DNA of 64,000 nt from Alphaproteobacteria bacterium (GCA_017307375.1 JAFKFH010000003.1:124001-188000), one strand, 5' to 3'. Shown: positions 52,753 to 61,286, counted from the stretch's first letter. Program-made: numbers and translations. Notes: generated by a model not told the origin, from the letters alone.

Positions 52753-54570
52753 GTGCCACGCGTAAACATTGTCGCCCGCGACCGTGTCCGGGCCGACGAC
52801 AGGCTCACTTTGCCCCGCCTGCTCGCCGATATCGACCGTCATGTCCGCTTCGCCTACCAGCCGATCGTCGCCATCGCCACCGGCGAGGTCCAGGGCTTCG
52901 AGGCGCTGCTGCGGGGCCAGGAGGCGCTGGGGTTCAGCCGCATCCCCGACCTGTTCGACGCCGCGGCCGAGGCCGGCCACCTGCTGGCGGTCGAGGAACG
53001 GCTGCGGGCCCGTGCGATCGAGGGCTTCGCGGCTTTCGGCCCGGCCCTGGGCGCCCGTCTTTTCCTCAACCTCGACAACCGCGCGCTGACGCTCGGCGAT
53101 GGTGGCCTGGGCGCGCTGGAAGCCGCACTCGCCCGCCACGGCCTGGGGCCGCAATCGGTCTGCCTGGAAATCGCCGAGGCCCAGCCGCTGGGCGGGCGCG
53201 AGCTGGAGCGGCTGACGCCGTTCCGGGCGCGGTCGTTCGCGCTGGCGATCGACGATTTCGGCACCGGCCATTCCGGGCTGCGCATGCTCTACGAAACCCA
53301 GCCCGAGCAGATCAAGATCGACCGCTTCTTCATCGCCGGCATCGCGCAGGACAACAAGCGCAAGCTGTTCCTGTCGACCATCGTCGACCTCGCCCATGTC
53401 CTCGGCATCTCGGTGGTGGCCGAGGGGGTGGAGAGCGAGCAGGAATTCCTGACCTGCAAGGAGATCGGCTGCGATCTGGTCCAGGGCTATTTCATCGGCC
53501 ATCCGACGCAGGACGTCGGCGGCTTCACCCGCGCCTCGGACATCGTCGCCACCGTCAACCGGCGCGACCGCCGCCGCCAGCCGTCGTCCGACCGCTATGT
53601 CCGCGATACCGTGCAGCCGATCGATCCGATCCGCCTCGGCGCCTCGATGGCCGAGGTGCTGCATTATTTCCAGGACCATCCCGACCGCGCCTTCGTGCCC
53701 GTCGTCGACGGCGAGAACCGCCCCCGCGGCGTGGTCCGCGAAGCCTTGCTGAAGCCGCATATCTACGCCCCCTACGGCAAGGACCTGATCGCCCATCGCC
53801 GCCAGGGACCCAAGCTGGCCGACTTTCTCGACACCTGCCCGATCTGCGACGTCGATACCGACCTGGACCGGATCCTGGAGACCTTCGCCATCGACGGCAA
53901 TCAGGTCGGCGTGGTCATCGCCGAGCGCGGGCGCTATCTCGGCGTGCTCGACGCCGCGGCCCTGCTGCAGGCGCTGAACGAACGCAACCTGGCCTTCGCC
54001 CGCGACCAGAACCCGCTGACCCGGCTGCCCGGCAACAATTCGATCGGCCGCTATCTCGGCCACGCGGTCGAGGCCGAGACCGCCTCCTACCTGCTGGCCT
54101 ATTTCGACCTCGATCATTTCAAGCCGTTCAACGACCAGTTCGGCTTCCGCGTCGGCGACCGGGCGATCCAGATGCTGGCCGACCTGCTGCGCACCCGTGC
54201 CGCCCCGCTGGGCGGATTCGTCGGCCATGTCGGCGGCGACGATTTCTTCCTGGGCCTGCGCGCGCCCGACCGCGATCAGGCGCTGGCGACGATCGCGCTG
54301 ATGCTGCAGGATTTCGCCGCCGACATGCGCAATTTCTACGACGACACCACCCGCTCGGCCGGTTTCACCATCGGGCTCGACCGCGAGGGCCGCATCACCC
54401 GCTTTCCGCTGCTGGCCTGTTCGGCCGCGATCGGCTGGCTGCCCGAGGGTCGGCGCGAGATCGACCTGGAAACCCTGTCCAGGCGTCTGGCCGGCATGAA
54501 GAAGGATGCCAAGGAATCGCCGGACCGGATGGCGATCCGGGATTTCGCCGCCGGCCGGAGCGACGACTAG
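52753..54570 (+). CDS. EAL-CBS-GGDEF protein with altered GGDDF site
   Basis: 605 residues from GTG 52753 (AGGA upstream). The EAL domain comes first: FEALLRG (E50), DDFGTGHSGLRML, EQIKIDRFFIAGI and VVAEGVESEQEF, so phosphodiesterase residues look intact. Two CBS-like repeats follow (about residues 285-410: FVPVVDGENRPRGVVREALL, VGVVIAERGRYLGVLDAAAL). The C-terminal GGDEF domain reads VGGDDFFLGL (494-498), with Asp in place of the fourth-position Glu. The reversed order suggests a phosphodiesterase regulated by nucleotides at the CBS or GGDEF parts. No TM segment. Confidence 0.87.
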   Translation: MPRVNIVARDRVRADDRLTLPRLLADIDRHVRFAYQPIVAIATGEVQGFEALLRGQEALGFSRIPDLFDAAAEAGHLLAVEERLRARAIEGFAAFGPALGARLFLNLDNRALTLGDGGLGALEAALARHGLGPQSVCLEIAEAQPLGGRELERLTPFRARSFALAIDDFGTGHSGLRMLYETQPEQIKIDRFFIAGIAQDNKRKLFLSTIVDLAHVLGISVVAEGVESEQEFLTCKEIGCDLVQGYFIGHPTQDVGGFTRASDIVATVNRRDRRRQPSSDRYVRDTVQPIDPIRLGASMAEVLHYFQDHPDRAFVPVVDGENRPRGVVREALLKPHIYAPYGKDLIAHRRQGPKLADFLDTCPICDVDTDLDRILETFAIDGNQVGVVIAERGRYLGVLDAAALLQALNERNLAFARDQNPLTRLPGNNSIGRYLGHAVEAETASYLLAYFDLDHFKPFNDQFGFRVGDRAIQMLADLLRTRAAPLGGFVGHVGGDDFFLGLRAPDRDQALATIALMLQDFAADMRNFYDDTTRSAGFTIGLDREGRITRFPLLACSAAIGWLPEGRREIDLETLSRRLAGMKKDAKESPDRMAIRDFAAGRSDD

Positions 54571-54580
54571 GCCGGGCCGA

Positions 54581-56173
54581 TCAGTCGCGGCCGCCCGCGA
54601 TCGTCACCGCGTCGTCGACCGAATAGCTCGAGCGGGCCACCAGCGCGTCGGCCCCGGCGCGCAGCAGCAGGTCGCGCACATGGTCATGCACCCGGGCCAG
54701 CCACAGCTGGCCGCCGGCGGCCTCGACCTGGGCGGCGAATTCGAGCAGCGCGTCGAGCGCCGTGGTGTCGAGGTCGGCGGTTTCCTCCAGGCTGAGGATC
54801 ATCCGCCGGCCGAGGCCCTGGGCGGCGATGCTGCCCAGCACCCGTTCGGCGTTGGCAAAGAACAGCGGCGCAGCCGGCCGCCAGATCGTCACGCCGTCGG
54901 GCGCCGTCGCCTCGGGGTGTCGGGCGAGGTCGACATAGTCGCGGCTGTCGCGGAGCCGGCCCAGCCGCGGCACCCGCGGGCCGGCGAAACGGCGCAGCAG
55001 CACGACGAGCGACAGGGCGATGGCAAACAGCATGCCGTTCAACGTGCCGAGGACGATCACCCCCAGCGCGGCGGCCAGCGCGACATACTGGTCGCGCCCC
55101 AGCCGGAACAGCCGCATGAGCGGCCCCGGCGCCAGCGCATGGGTCAGGGCTGCGACCACGACCGCGGCCAGGACCGGATGGGGCAGCCGGGCGATCAGCG
55201 GGCCGCCGGCCGCGACCAGCAGCGCCAGGCCGAGCGCCGCGACGACCCCCGCCCGGCGGCTGCCGGCACCGGCCGCCGCATTGGCGGTGCCGGCCGAGAA
55301 GCCGGCGCCGACCGGCATGCCGTTCACCGCCGCCGCGGCAAGATTGGACCAGCCCAGCGCCCGCAATTCGCGATCGGGCCGGACGATGTCGCCGCGGGCC
55401 AGGGCCAGGCCACGCATCGTGCCCCAGCTCTCCGCGAACAGCATCAGGCAGAGCGGCGGGACCAGCTGGCCCAGCGTCGACCATGCCTCGCGGTCGAGCG
55501 GCGGCAGGCTCGACCAGGCCGGCGCGAAATCGATCGGCCCGACCAGGGCGACGCCCTGTGCGGGCAGGTCGACGGCGAACGACAGCGCGATGCCGGCCAG
55601 CAGGGTCAGGAAGGCGCCGGGCAGCCGCGGCAAGCGCCGCAAGCCGAGCAGCAGCGCGAGCGCCGCGATGCCGGTGGCGATCGAGGGCAGGTGCCAGTGC
55701 GGTGCCGCGGCGGCGAGACCCGCAAGCGTCTCGAACAGCGGGCGGCCGGAAATCCCGACCCCGGCCAGCGCGGGCAACTGCTTGACGATGATGGTCAGCG
55801 CCAGGCCGAAGGCGAAACCGCGCAGCACCGGCCGCGACACGAAGCTGGCCAGCGTGCCCAGCCGGAAGAAACCGGCGGCAAGGAAGGCGAGGCCGACCAG
55901 CGCAACGACGACGGTGGCGAAGGCGGCCTTGTAACCGTCGTCGGGCAGCGCCGCCAGCGAGGCGGCGAGGATGGCGGCCGACGACGAGGTCGGGGCGACG
56001 ATGGCAAAGCGGCTGCGCCCGGCCAGCGCGTAGACCAGCGCGCCGACGATCGCGGCCAGGACGGCGCGGTTCGCCGGCAGGCCGGCGATGCCGGCATAGG
56101 CGACCGCCTCGGGCAGCAGGATGCCCGCCACCGCCAGTCCCGCCAGCAGGTCGGCGCGCCAGCGGAGGTTCAA
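54581..56173 (-). CDS. SulP family anion transporter with STAS domain
   Basis: 530 residues, starting at TTG 56173 inside the TTGA overlap with the LytTR stop. About 10-12 TM helices, with the SulP opening LLAGLAVAGILLPEAVAYAG followed by IAGLPANRA, and the later GLSAGTANAAAG-like VGAGFSAGTANAAAG. The C-terminal cytoplasmic STAS domain is at about 430-525 (LSLEETADLDTTALDALLEF). SulP members carry sulfate, bicarbonate or dicarboxylates. The upstream membrane LytTR regulator is translationally coupled to it. Confidence 0.88.
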   Translation of the reverse strand: MNLRWRADLLAGLAVAGILLPEAVAYAGIAGLPANRAVLAAIVGALVYALAGRSRFAIVAPTSSSAAILAASLAALPDDGYKAAFATVVVALVGLAFLAAGFFRLGTLASFVSRPVLRGFAFGLALTIIVKQLPALAGVGISGRPLFETLAGLAAAAPHWHLPSIATGIAALALLLGLRRLPRLPGAFLTLLAGIALSFAVDLPAQGVALVGPIDFAPAWSSLPPLDREAWSTLGQLVPPLCLMLFAESWGTMRGLALARGDIVRPDRELRALGWSNLAAAAVNGMPVGAGFSAGTANAAAGAGSRRAGVVAALGLALLVAAGGPLIARLPHPVLAAVVVAALTHALAPGPLMRLFRLGRDQYVALAAALGVIVLGTLNGMLFAIALSLVVLLRRFAGPRVPRLGRLRDSRDYVDLARHPEATAPDGVTIWRPAAPLFFANAERVLGSIAAQGLGRRMILSLEETADLDTTALDALLEFAAQVEAAGGQLWLARVHDHVRDLLLRAGADALVARSSYSVDDAVTIAGGRD

Positions 56174-57003
56174 GCGGCCTCGGTCAGCCAGCCGGCGTCG
56201 CGCACGACCGGCAGGTAGGTGCGGCTGACCGGCACTTCGAGGCCGTTGGTCAGGGTCAGGGTGACGCGACCGTTGCGGCGCTGGTGACCGGCGATGGCGC
56301 GGCGCGCGACCCAGAACGAGCGATGGACCTGGAGGCCGTCGCACCCCTCGAGCTCGGCCAGCGCATCGCCGAGGCGGCAAAGCACGAGGTCGGAGCCGAG
56401 CGCCGTGTGGATGCGCAGGTAATGATCCTCCATTTCGAGGGCGAGGAGGCATTGGCCGAGGCGGGCGGGCACCCGCCGCAGGAACGGGATCGCCGGCCCG
56501 GATGGGGGTGCCGCGGCAACGGGCGCGGGAAGCGCCGGCGGCGGGGCCGAAGCCTGTTCCTTCGCGTGGTGTCGGGCGAAGACGAAACAGAAGACCAGCG
56601 AGATGCCGACGGTGAGCGGCAGGTTGTAGAGTGCCAGCAGCCAGACCGGCGGCAGATGGCCGGCATTCCACGGCCGGAACCAGGCTTCCAGCAGCGGGAT
56701 CTCGTAGGAGATGATCACCGTGCCGATCGCCGCGGAGATGACCGAGCGCAGCCACAGCGGCCGCGATGCCGGCAGGATCCGGCCTTCGAGCAGGGTGCCG
56801 ATCAGGACGATCTGGGCCCAGCCGCCGATCGTGGCGATCAGCCAATAGCCGTAGCGGACCGGCGGGGCGAGATCGTAGAACGTGCCGAACGGCCCGATCG
56901 AGCCGAAGACGACGCCGAGCAGCACCGCCGCGCCGAACTGGTAGGCAGGGCGATGCAGGAAGCTGGAGCGCCTGGCAGGGGCGGTATCGCGGGTCGCGGT
57001 CAT
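56170..57003 (-). CDS. Membrane-anchored LytTR transcription regulator
   Basis: 277 residues. Four or so TM helices in the first 145 residues (FGAAVLLGVVFGSIGPFGTF, YGYWLIATIGGWAQIVLIG, SVISAAIGTVIISYEI, LPLTVGISLVFCFVFA), then a Pro/Ala linker and a C-terminal LytTR DNA-binding domain (LGQCLLALEMEDHYLRIHTA, LQVHRSFWVARRAIAGHQRR followed by NGRVTLTLTNG). There is no receiver domain, so it senses at or in the membrane and acts directly on DNA. It overlaps the SulP gene by four bases, which it probably controls. Confidence 0.9.
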   Translation of the reverse strand: MTATRDTAPARRSSFLHRPAYQFGAAVLLGVVFGSIGPFGTFYDLAPPVRYGYWLIATIGGWAQIVLIGTLLEGRILPASRPLWLRSVISAAIGTVIISYEIPLLEAWFRPWNAGHLPPVWLLALYNLPLTVGISLVFCFVFARHHAKEQASAPPPALPAPVAAAPPSGPAIPFLRRVPARLGQCLLALEMEDHYLRIHTALGSDLVLCRLGDALAELEGCDGLQVHRSFWVARRAIAGHQRRNGRVTLTLTNGLEVPVSRTYLPVVRDAGWLTEAA

Positions 57004-57005
57004 CT

Positions 57006-57073
57006 ATCTTACGGGTAGCATTTCGCGGAACCACGGCAAAGCCGTCGATGTTGGCACTTTACCCGCTGGCGGC
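57006..57073. repeat. 68-bp direct repeat, left copy
   Basis: 65 of 68 positions are identical to 58061-58128, in the same orientation, 1055 bp away. It contains the small hairpin ACGGC-AAA-GCCGT (57033-57045). It begins three bases upstream of the LytTR start codon and ends before the toxin-antitoxin promoter region. Confidence 0.9.
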
Positions 57074-57118
57074 GCGCCGCGACAGGCGATGATACCGGCC
57101 TTGGGCAGAGCCTCCTTG

Positions 57119-57145
57119 ATATGTGCACCCATTCGACGTACATAT
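57119..57145. promoter_or_regulatory. Inverted repeat upstream of tacA-like gene (autoregulatory operator candidate)
   Basis: ATATGT (57119-57124) and ACATAT (57140-57145) form an inverted repeat with centres 21 bp apart, two helical turns, 19 bases before the antitoxin ATG. This spacing suits a ribbon-helix-helix antitoxin binding as two dimers. The GGAGG at 57155-57159 is the antitoxin ribosome site. Confidence 0.5.
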
Positions 57146-57164
57146 TCCGACGATGGAGGACGCG

Positions 57165-57467
57165 ATGACCAGCAAGGCCCGCCCTGCCAAAGACCGCATC
57201 ACCCGCGACGACCGCCTCGGCTTCCGGCTCGACGAGCAGACCAAGGGACTGATCGAGCGCGCTGCACTGCTCGAACGACGCAAGGTCAGCGACTATTGCC
57301 TGGCCGCCATCACCGACGCCGCGCGCCGCACCATCGCCGAGCACGAGACGCTGAACCTGTCCGAGCGGGACCGGGCGACCTTCTTCGAAGCCCTGATCAA
57401 TCCGCCCACCCCGACCGAGCGGCTGGCGCGCGCCTTTGCGGAGCACGGCCGTCGCATCGGCGCGTGA
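57165..57467 (+). CDS. tacA: TacA-type antitoxin (DUF1778, ribbon-helix-helix)
   Basis: 100 residues. RDDRLGFRLDEQTKGLIERA followed by LLERRKVSDYCLAAITDAAR is the DUF1778 ribbon-helix-helix DNA-binding part; LSERDRATFFEALINPPTPT with ERLARAF is the C-terminal toxin-neutralising tail. Start at ATG 57165 because of the GGAGG five bases upstream. It neutralises the acetyltransferase toxin encoded next, which overlaps it by four bases (GTGA), and should repress the operon. Confidence 0.9.
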   Translation: MTSKARPAKDRITRDDRLGFRLDEQTKGLIERAALLERRKVSDYCLAAITDAARRTIAEHETLNLSERDRATFFEALINPPTPTERLARAFAEHGRRIGA

Positions 57468-57991
57468 CGGTGCGGTCCGCGCCTGACCTTTCCATCGTCC
57501 CGCTTGACGACGCCCATGACCGCGCCGGGTTCACCTGCGGGGTCTACAGCCTCGACCGCTATTTCCAGACCCAGGCCGGACAGGACATGCGCCGCCGCGC
57601 CAGCGGCGTGTTCGTTCTGGCCGACAAGGTCCAGCCCCGCCAGGTTCTGGGCTACTACACGCTCTGCGCCACCGCACTGGCGCCCGGCGACGTGCCGGGA
57701 TCGGCGCGCAAGCACATCCCGCGCTATCCGCTGGTCAGCGCCACGCTCATCGGCAGACTGGCGGTGGCGAAGGACAGACAGGGTCGGCGGCTCGGCGCGG
57801 TCCTTCTGGCCGATGCGCTGCGCCGGGCGCTGGCGAGCGCCGAGACGGTAGGCTCGTCGATGATCGTCGTCGATGCCCTGGATGAAGGCGCAGCAGGCTT
57901 CTACGCCGCCCACGGTTTTGTCCGGCTGCCGGAGTCCCTGCGGCTGATCCTGCCGATGCGAACGGTCGAGCGGCTGGCAGCCGGATCATAA
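57464..57991 (+). CDS. tacT: TacT-type GNAT toxin
   Basis: 175 residues from GTG 57464. GNAT fold with the TacT pattern: FTCGVYSLDRYFQTQAGQDM near the start, VLGYYTLCATALAPGDVP, acetyl-CoA loop RLAVAKDRQGRRLGAVLLAD and the C-terminal YAAHGFVRLPESL with the conserved tyrosine. TacT toxins acetylate the amino group of charged aminoacyl-tRNAs and stop translation. The gene is coupled to its antitoxin, and the pair sits between two 68-bp direct repeats. Confidence 0.9.
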   Translation: MTVRSAPDLSIVPLDDAHDRAGFTCGVYSLDRYFQTQAGQDMRRRASGVFVLADKVQPRQVLGYYTLCATALAPGDVPGSARKHIPRYPLVSATLIGRLAVAKDRQGRRLGAVLLADALRRALASAETVGSSMIVVDALDEGAAGFYAAHGFVRLPESLRLILPMRTVERLAAGS

Positions 57992-58060
57992 CGACAATTG
58001 CGCACAGCGTGCTCCGGCGTAGCGCCCAGGCAGGGCGGTACGCGGGTCCCGGATACCTAC

Positions 58061-58128
58061 ATCTTACGGCGAGCATTTCGCGGAACCACGGCAAAGCCGT
58101 CGATGTTGGCACTTTACCTGCTGGCGGC
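58061..58128. repeat. 68-bp direct repeat, right copy
   Basis: Same orientation as 57006-57073 with three mismatches. It lies between the TacT stop and the MBL-fold gene, ending 19 bases before the latter's start. Together the two copies bracket the toxin-antitoxin module exactly. Confidence 0.9.
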
Positions 58129-58147
58129 CAGGGGCAACATAGGCGAG

Positions 58148-59146
58148 ATGATGCAGCCGAAACCCTATCACCACACCCGTCGCGGCTTTCGCAACCCCGC
58201 CGGCAGCCCGATCCGCCAGGTGGACCGCCTCGACTACGTCCGCTTCCTGTGGCGGCTGGTGCGCGCCGGCAACCGCCGGGTCATCGTGCCCGACGACCAT
58301 GCCCTGGATGCGGCGGCGACGATGGCCGGCATCGACGCGCATGGCAGCCAGGACAGCCTGACCTGGCTCGGCCATGCCGCGTTCCTGATCCGGCTGGGCG
58401 GGCGCACCATCCTGGTCGACCCGTTCCTGGGCGAGACCGCGGGGCCGCGGCCCGGGCTGGGCCGGCGGCGCTACGTGCCGACGGCGATCCTGCCGGAGAA
58501 GCTGCCGCGGGTCGACGTCATGCTGATTTCGCACAACCATTACGATCACCTGTGCGCCGACACGCTGCGCCGCCTGCCCCAGCGCGAGCAGACGACGGCG
58601 ATCGTGCCGCTCGGCCTCGGCCGGTTCCTGCGCAAGCGCGGCTTCGTCCATACCCGCGAGCTCGACTGGGGCGAAAGCCATGATGCCGAGGGCATCACCG
58701 TCACCTGCCTGCCGGCGGTCCACTGGTCGAAGCGCGGCGCCTTCGACCGCAACCGCACCTTATGGGCTTCCTTCGCGATCCAGGCCGGCGGGCTGAAGAT
58801 CTGGTTTGCCGGCGATACCGGCTACGGCCCGGTCTTCCGCGACATCGGCCGCGAGCACGGGCCGTTCGACTACGCGCTGGTGCCGATCGGGGCCTATGCG
58901 CCGCGCGCGCTGATGAAGGCCCATCACGCCGACCCGGACGAGGCGGTGGCGATCGGCCGCGACATCGGCGCCAAGCGGCTGGTGGCGATGCACTGGGGGA
59001 CGATGATCCTGACCGACGAACCGCCGTTCGAACCGCCCGAGAAATTCCGCGCCGCCGCCGACGCGGCCGGCTATCCGCCGGAAGACGCCTGGGTGATGAA
59101 GGTCGGCGAAACCCGTCCGCTGGGCCGCTGGCCGTCGAACGAATAG
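58148..59146 (+). CDS. MBL-fold metal-dependent hydrolase (NAPE-PLD / UlaG-like)
   Basis: 332 residues. Metallo-beta-lactamase fold of the Lactamase_B_2 kind: LTWLGHAAFLIRLGGRTILV, VDPFLGETAGPRPGLGRRRY, metal motif ISHNHYDHLCADTL (H-x-H-x-D-H variant N-H-Y-D-H), LPAVHWSKRGAFDRNRTLWA, WFAGDTGYGPVF and MHWGTM. This is the NAPE-phospholipase-D-like group, which hydrolyses phosphodiester or lactone bonds; the substrate here is unknown. The ATG at 58148 follows AGGCGAG; the next codon is also ATG. Confidence 0.87.
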   Translation: MMQPKPYHHTRRGFRNPAGSPIRQVDRLDYVRFLWRLVRAGNRRVIVPDDHALDAAATMAGIDAHGSQDSLTWLGHAAFLIRLGGRTILVDPFLGETAGPRPGLGRRRYVPTAILPEKLPRVDVMLISHNHYDHLCADTLRRLPQREQTTAIVPLGLGRFLRKRGFVHTRELDWGESHDAEGITVTCLPAVHWSKRGAFDRNRTLWASFAIQAGGLKIWFAGDTGYGPVFRDIGREHGPFDYALVPIGAYAPRALMKAHHADPDEAVAIGRDIGAKRLVAMHWGTMILTDEPPFEPPEKFRAAADAAGYPPEDAWVMKVGETRPLGRWPSNE

Positions 59147-59153
59147 CGCCGGC

Positions 59154-59954
59154 TTATTCGCCCTGCTGCAGGATAAGTCCGCGCCGGCGCGCCAGCTCGA
59201 AACAGCGGACGAAGGCGAGGAAACCCAGCGCCAGGTAGAGCGCGTCGAGCGCCAGGCCGCGGACCATCAGCCCGGCGTCGACATGGTGGCCGATCAGCAC
59301 CGCCCGCATGCCCTCGAAGGCATAGGCGGGCGGCATTGCCCAGGCGATCGGCTGCAGCCAGCCGGGCAGCACCGCGACCGGGTAGTAGACGGCGGCGAGC
59401 GGCATGATCGCGAACATCACGCCCCAGGCCAGGTTCTCGGCCCCCGCCCCCCAGCGCAGGATCAGCCCGGCGACGGCCAGGCCGATCGCCCAGCCGAACA
59501 TGATCAGCGTGAAGAAGAACCCGACCAGCGCCAGGCCCAGCGAATAGACCGAGAAGCCGAAGAACCAGATCGCCAGCACCGAGGCCGGCACCACGCCGAT
59601 CAGCGTGCGCACCAGGCTCATCCCGATCATCGCCAGCCCCATTTCCGCGGGCCGCAGCGGGCTGACGAAGAGATTGGCGAGGTTGCGCGACCAGACATCC
59701 TCGAGAAAGCAGAGCGCAAGGCCGAGCTGGCCGCGGAACAGCACGTCCCACAGCAGCACCGCGGCAAGCAGGATGCCGAAGGCCCCGGAGATCAGCCCGG
59801 ACTGTTCGCGCAGGTAGACGCTCATGAAACCCCAGACCACCATCTGCACGGTCGGCCAGTAGGCGATGTCGAGCAGGCGGGGGATCGAGCCCTTCAGCAC
59901 GTACCAGTAGCGCGCCATCAGCGCCACGACGCGGCCCAGGCTGAGGCCGATCAC
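59154..59954 (-). CDS. ABC-2 type transporter permease
   Basis: 266 residues, starting at GTG 59954 within the GTGA overlap with the ATPase stop. Six hydrophobic helices (for example GAFGILLAAVLLWDVLF, TLIGVVPASVLAIWFFGF, LALVGFFFTLIMFGWAIGLA) with the ABC2_membrane pattern of exporters that flip lipids or extrude drugs. The LEDVWSRNLANLFVSPLRPA segment is typical. It works with the ATPase at 59951-60718. The exported compound is unknown. Confidence 0.87.
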   Translation of the reverse strand: MIGLSLGRVVALMARYWYVLKGSIPRLLDIAYWPTVQMVVWGFMSVYLREQSGLISGAFGILLAAVLLWDVLFRGQLGLALCFLEDVWSRNLANLFVSPLRPAEMGLAMIGMSLVRTLIGVVPASVLAIWFFGFSVYSLGLALVGFFFTLIMFGWAIGLAVAGLILRWGAGAENLAWGVMFAIMPLAAVYYPVAVLPGWLQPIAWAMPPAYAFEGMRAVLIGHHVDAGLMVRGLALDALYLALGFLAFVRCFELARRRGLILQQGE

Positions 59955-60718
59955 GACGCGGCCTCCACCGTGGCGGCGGCATAGCCGCGGTTGCGGGCGA
60001 TGTCGAGGAAGACTTCCTCGAGGCTGGTGCGGCCATAGGCGGCGATCAGCGCGGCCGGCGGGCCCCGGTCGACGATGCGGCCCTGCTTCATCATCAGCGC
60101 CTGGTCGGCCAGCCGCTCGACCTCGGCCATGTTGTGCGAAGCCAGCAGGATCGTCGCGCCCCGGCCCTTGCGATAGCCTTCGAGCAGGCTGCGCACCCAG
60201 TCGCCGGTATCGGGATCCAGGCTGGCCGTCGGCTCGTCCAGCAGCAGCACCTCCGGTTCGTTGATCAGCGCCTTGGCCAGCGCCACGCGTGTCTTCTGGC
60301 CGGCGGAAAGCTTGCCGGCGGGCCGGTCGAGCACCGCGTCGAGTTCCAGGGTGTCGGCCAGGGCCTGGATCCGCCGCCCGAGGTCGCGCACGCCGTAGAG
60401 GCGGCCGAAGACCTTCAGGTTCTCGCGCACGGTAAGGCGGTGCGGCAGGTCGACATAGGGCGAGGAGAAGTTCATCCGGCCAAGGACGCGGGCGCGTTGG
60501 CGGGCCATGTCATGGCCCAGCACCCGGACGCTGCCCGAGGTCGGCACGAGCAGCCCCAGCATCATTGCGATCGTCGTGGTCTTGCCCGCGCCGTTGCCGC
60601 CGAGCAACGCGGTGACCGAGCCGCTCGGCACGGTGAAGGAAATGCCGTCGACGGCATTGACCTGATCATAGCGCTTGACGAGATCGGCGACGACGATGGC
60701 GGGGGACTGCAGCGACAT
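59951..60718 (-). CDS. ABC transporter ATP-binding protein (exporter type)
   Basis: 255 residues. Walker A LLGGNGAGKTTTIAMMLGLL, signature GKLSAGQKTRVALAKALI, Walker B EVLLLDEPTASLDPDTG and H-loop LASHNMAEVERLAD are intact. This is the CcmA/DrrA-like branch that partners ABC-2 permeases. The permease gene follows, coupled by a four-base overlap. Confidence 0.93.
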   Translation of the reverse strand: MSLQSPAIVVADLVKRYDQVNAVDGISFTVPSGSVTALLGGNGAGKTTTIAMMLGLLVPTSGSVRVLGHDMARQRARVLGRMNFSSPYVDLPHRLTVRENLKVFGRLYGVRDLGRRIQALADTLELDAVLDRPAGKLSAGQKTRVALAKALINEPEVLLLDEPTASLDPDTGDWVRSLLEGYRKGRGATILLASHNMAEVERLADQALMMKQGRIVDRGPPAALIAAYGRTSLEEVFLDIARNRGYAAATVEAAS

Positions 60719-60782
60719 GCCGCCAATCTAGGGCGCCGACGAGAGGGTGGCCAGATGGTCGTCTCGCCGGCGGTCCGAGGGC

Positions 60783-61196
60783 CTATTTCGCGAAGATCAT
60801 CGACTTGTCGGCGAACGCCTTGAATTCCAGCGCGTTGCCGCAGGGATCGAGGAAGAACATCGTGCACTGCTCGCCCACCTCGCCCTTGAAGCGGACATAG
60901 GGCTCGATGATGAACTTGATCCCGGCCGCGCGCAGCTTGTCGGCCAGGGCATGCCACTGGTCCACCTCGAGGATCACGCCGAAATGCCGCACCGGCACCT
61001 GCTCGCCGTCGACGCCGGACGTCGACTTGTGGCCGACCTCGTCCGGGGCGAGATGGGCGACGATCTGGTGGCCGTAGAAGTCGAAATCGACCCATTCCGC
61101 CGACGAGCGGCCTTCCGGGCAGCCGAGCAGGTCGCCGTAGAACGAGCGGGCGACGGCGATGTCGTTGACGGGGAAGGCGAGGTGGAACGGCTGCAT
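60783..61196 (-). CDS. VOC (glyoxalase/bleomycin resistance) family protein
   Basis: 137 residues in the vicinal oxygen chelate fold: [20 protein letters not shown] then [40 protein letters not shown] and [20 protein letters not shown]. Metal-binding H/E positions are in place. It may be a dioxygenase, isomerase or resistance protein. It is divergent from the LysR gene, with two palindromes in the 105-base gap, so that regulator probably controls it. Confidence 0.88.
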   Translation of the reverse strand: MQPFHLAFPVNDIAVARSFYGDLLGCPEGRSSAEWVDFDFYGHQIVAHLAPDEVGHKSTSGVDGEQVPVRHFGVILEVDQWHALADKLRAAGIKFIIEPYVRFKGEVGEQCTMFFLDPCGNALEFKAFADKSMIFAK

Positions 61197-61258
61197 GGCT
61201 TGGATCCCGACTGGAGAAAATCACTTTGCTGCGCCGCAATGTACTGGCGGTCTGCTGG

Positions 61259-61278
61259 GCGACAAGCGATATTGTCGC
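61259..61278. promoter_or_regulatory. Palindrome in the VOC / LysR intergenic region
   Basis: GCGACAAGCGATATTGTCGC has perfect 7-bp arms (GCGACAA/TTGTCGC) around a six-base centre. It lies 62 bases before the VOC start and 23 bases before the LysR start, a likely activator or operator site. Confidence 0.55.
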
Positions 61279-61286
61279 GCGCTAAA

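Noticed and set aside
54581-57034. A single long minus-strand frame that would fuse the SulP transporter with upstream sequence
   Set aside because: The upstream part is out of frame with the clear LytTR protein and has no membrane or domain pattern. The SulP homology begins at the TTG at 56173, so two separate coupled genes explain it.
57006-58128. Insertion sequence or integron around the toxin-antitoxin genes
   Set aside because: The flanking repeats are direct, not terminal inverted repeats. There is no transposase, integrase or attC-like structure between them.
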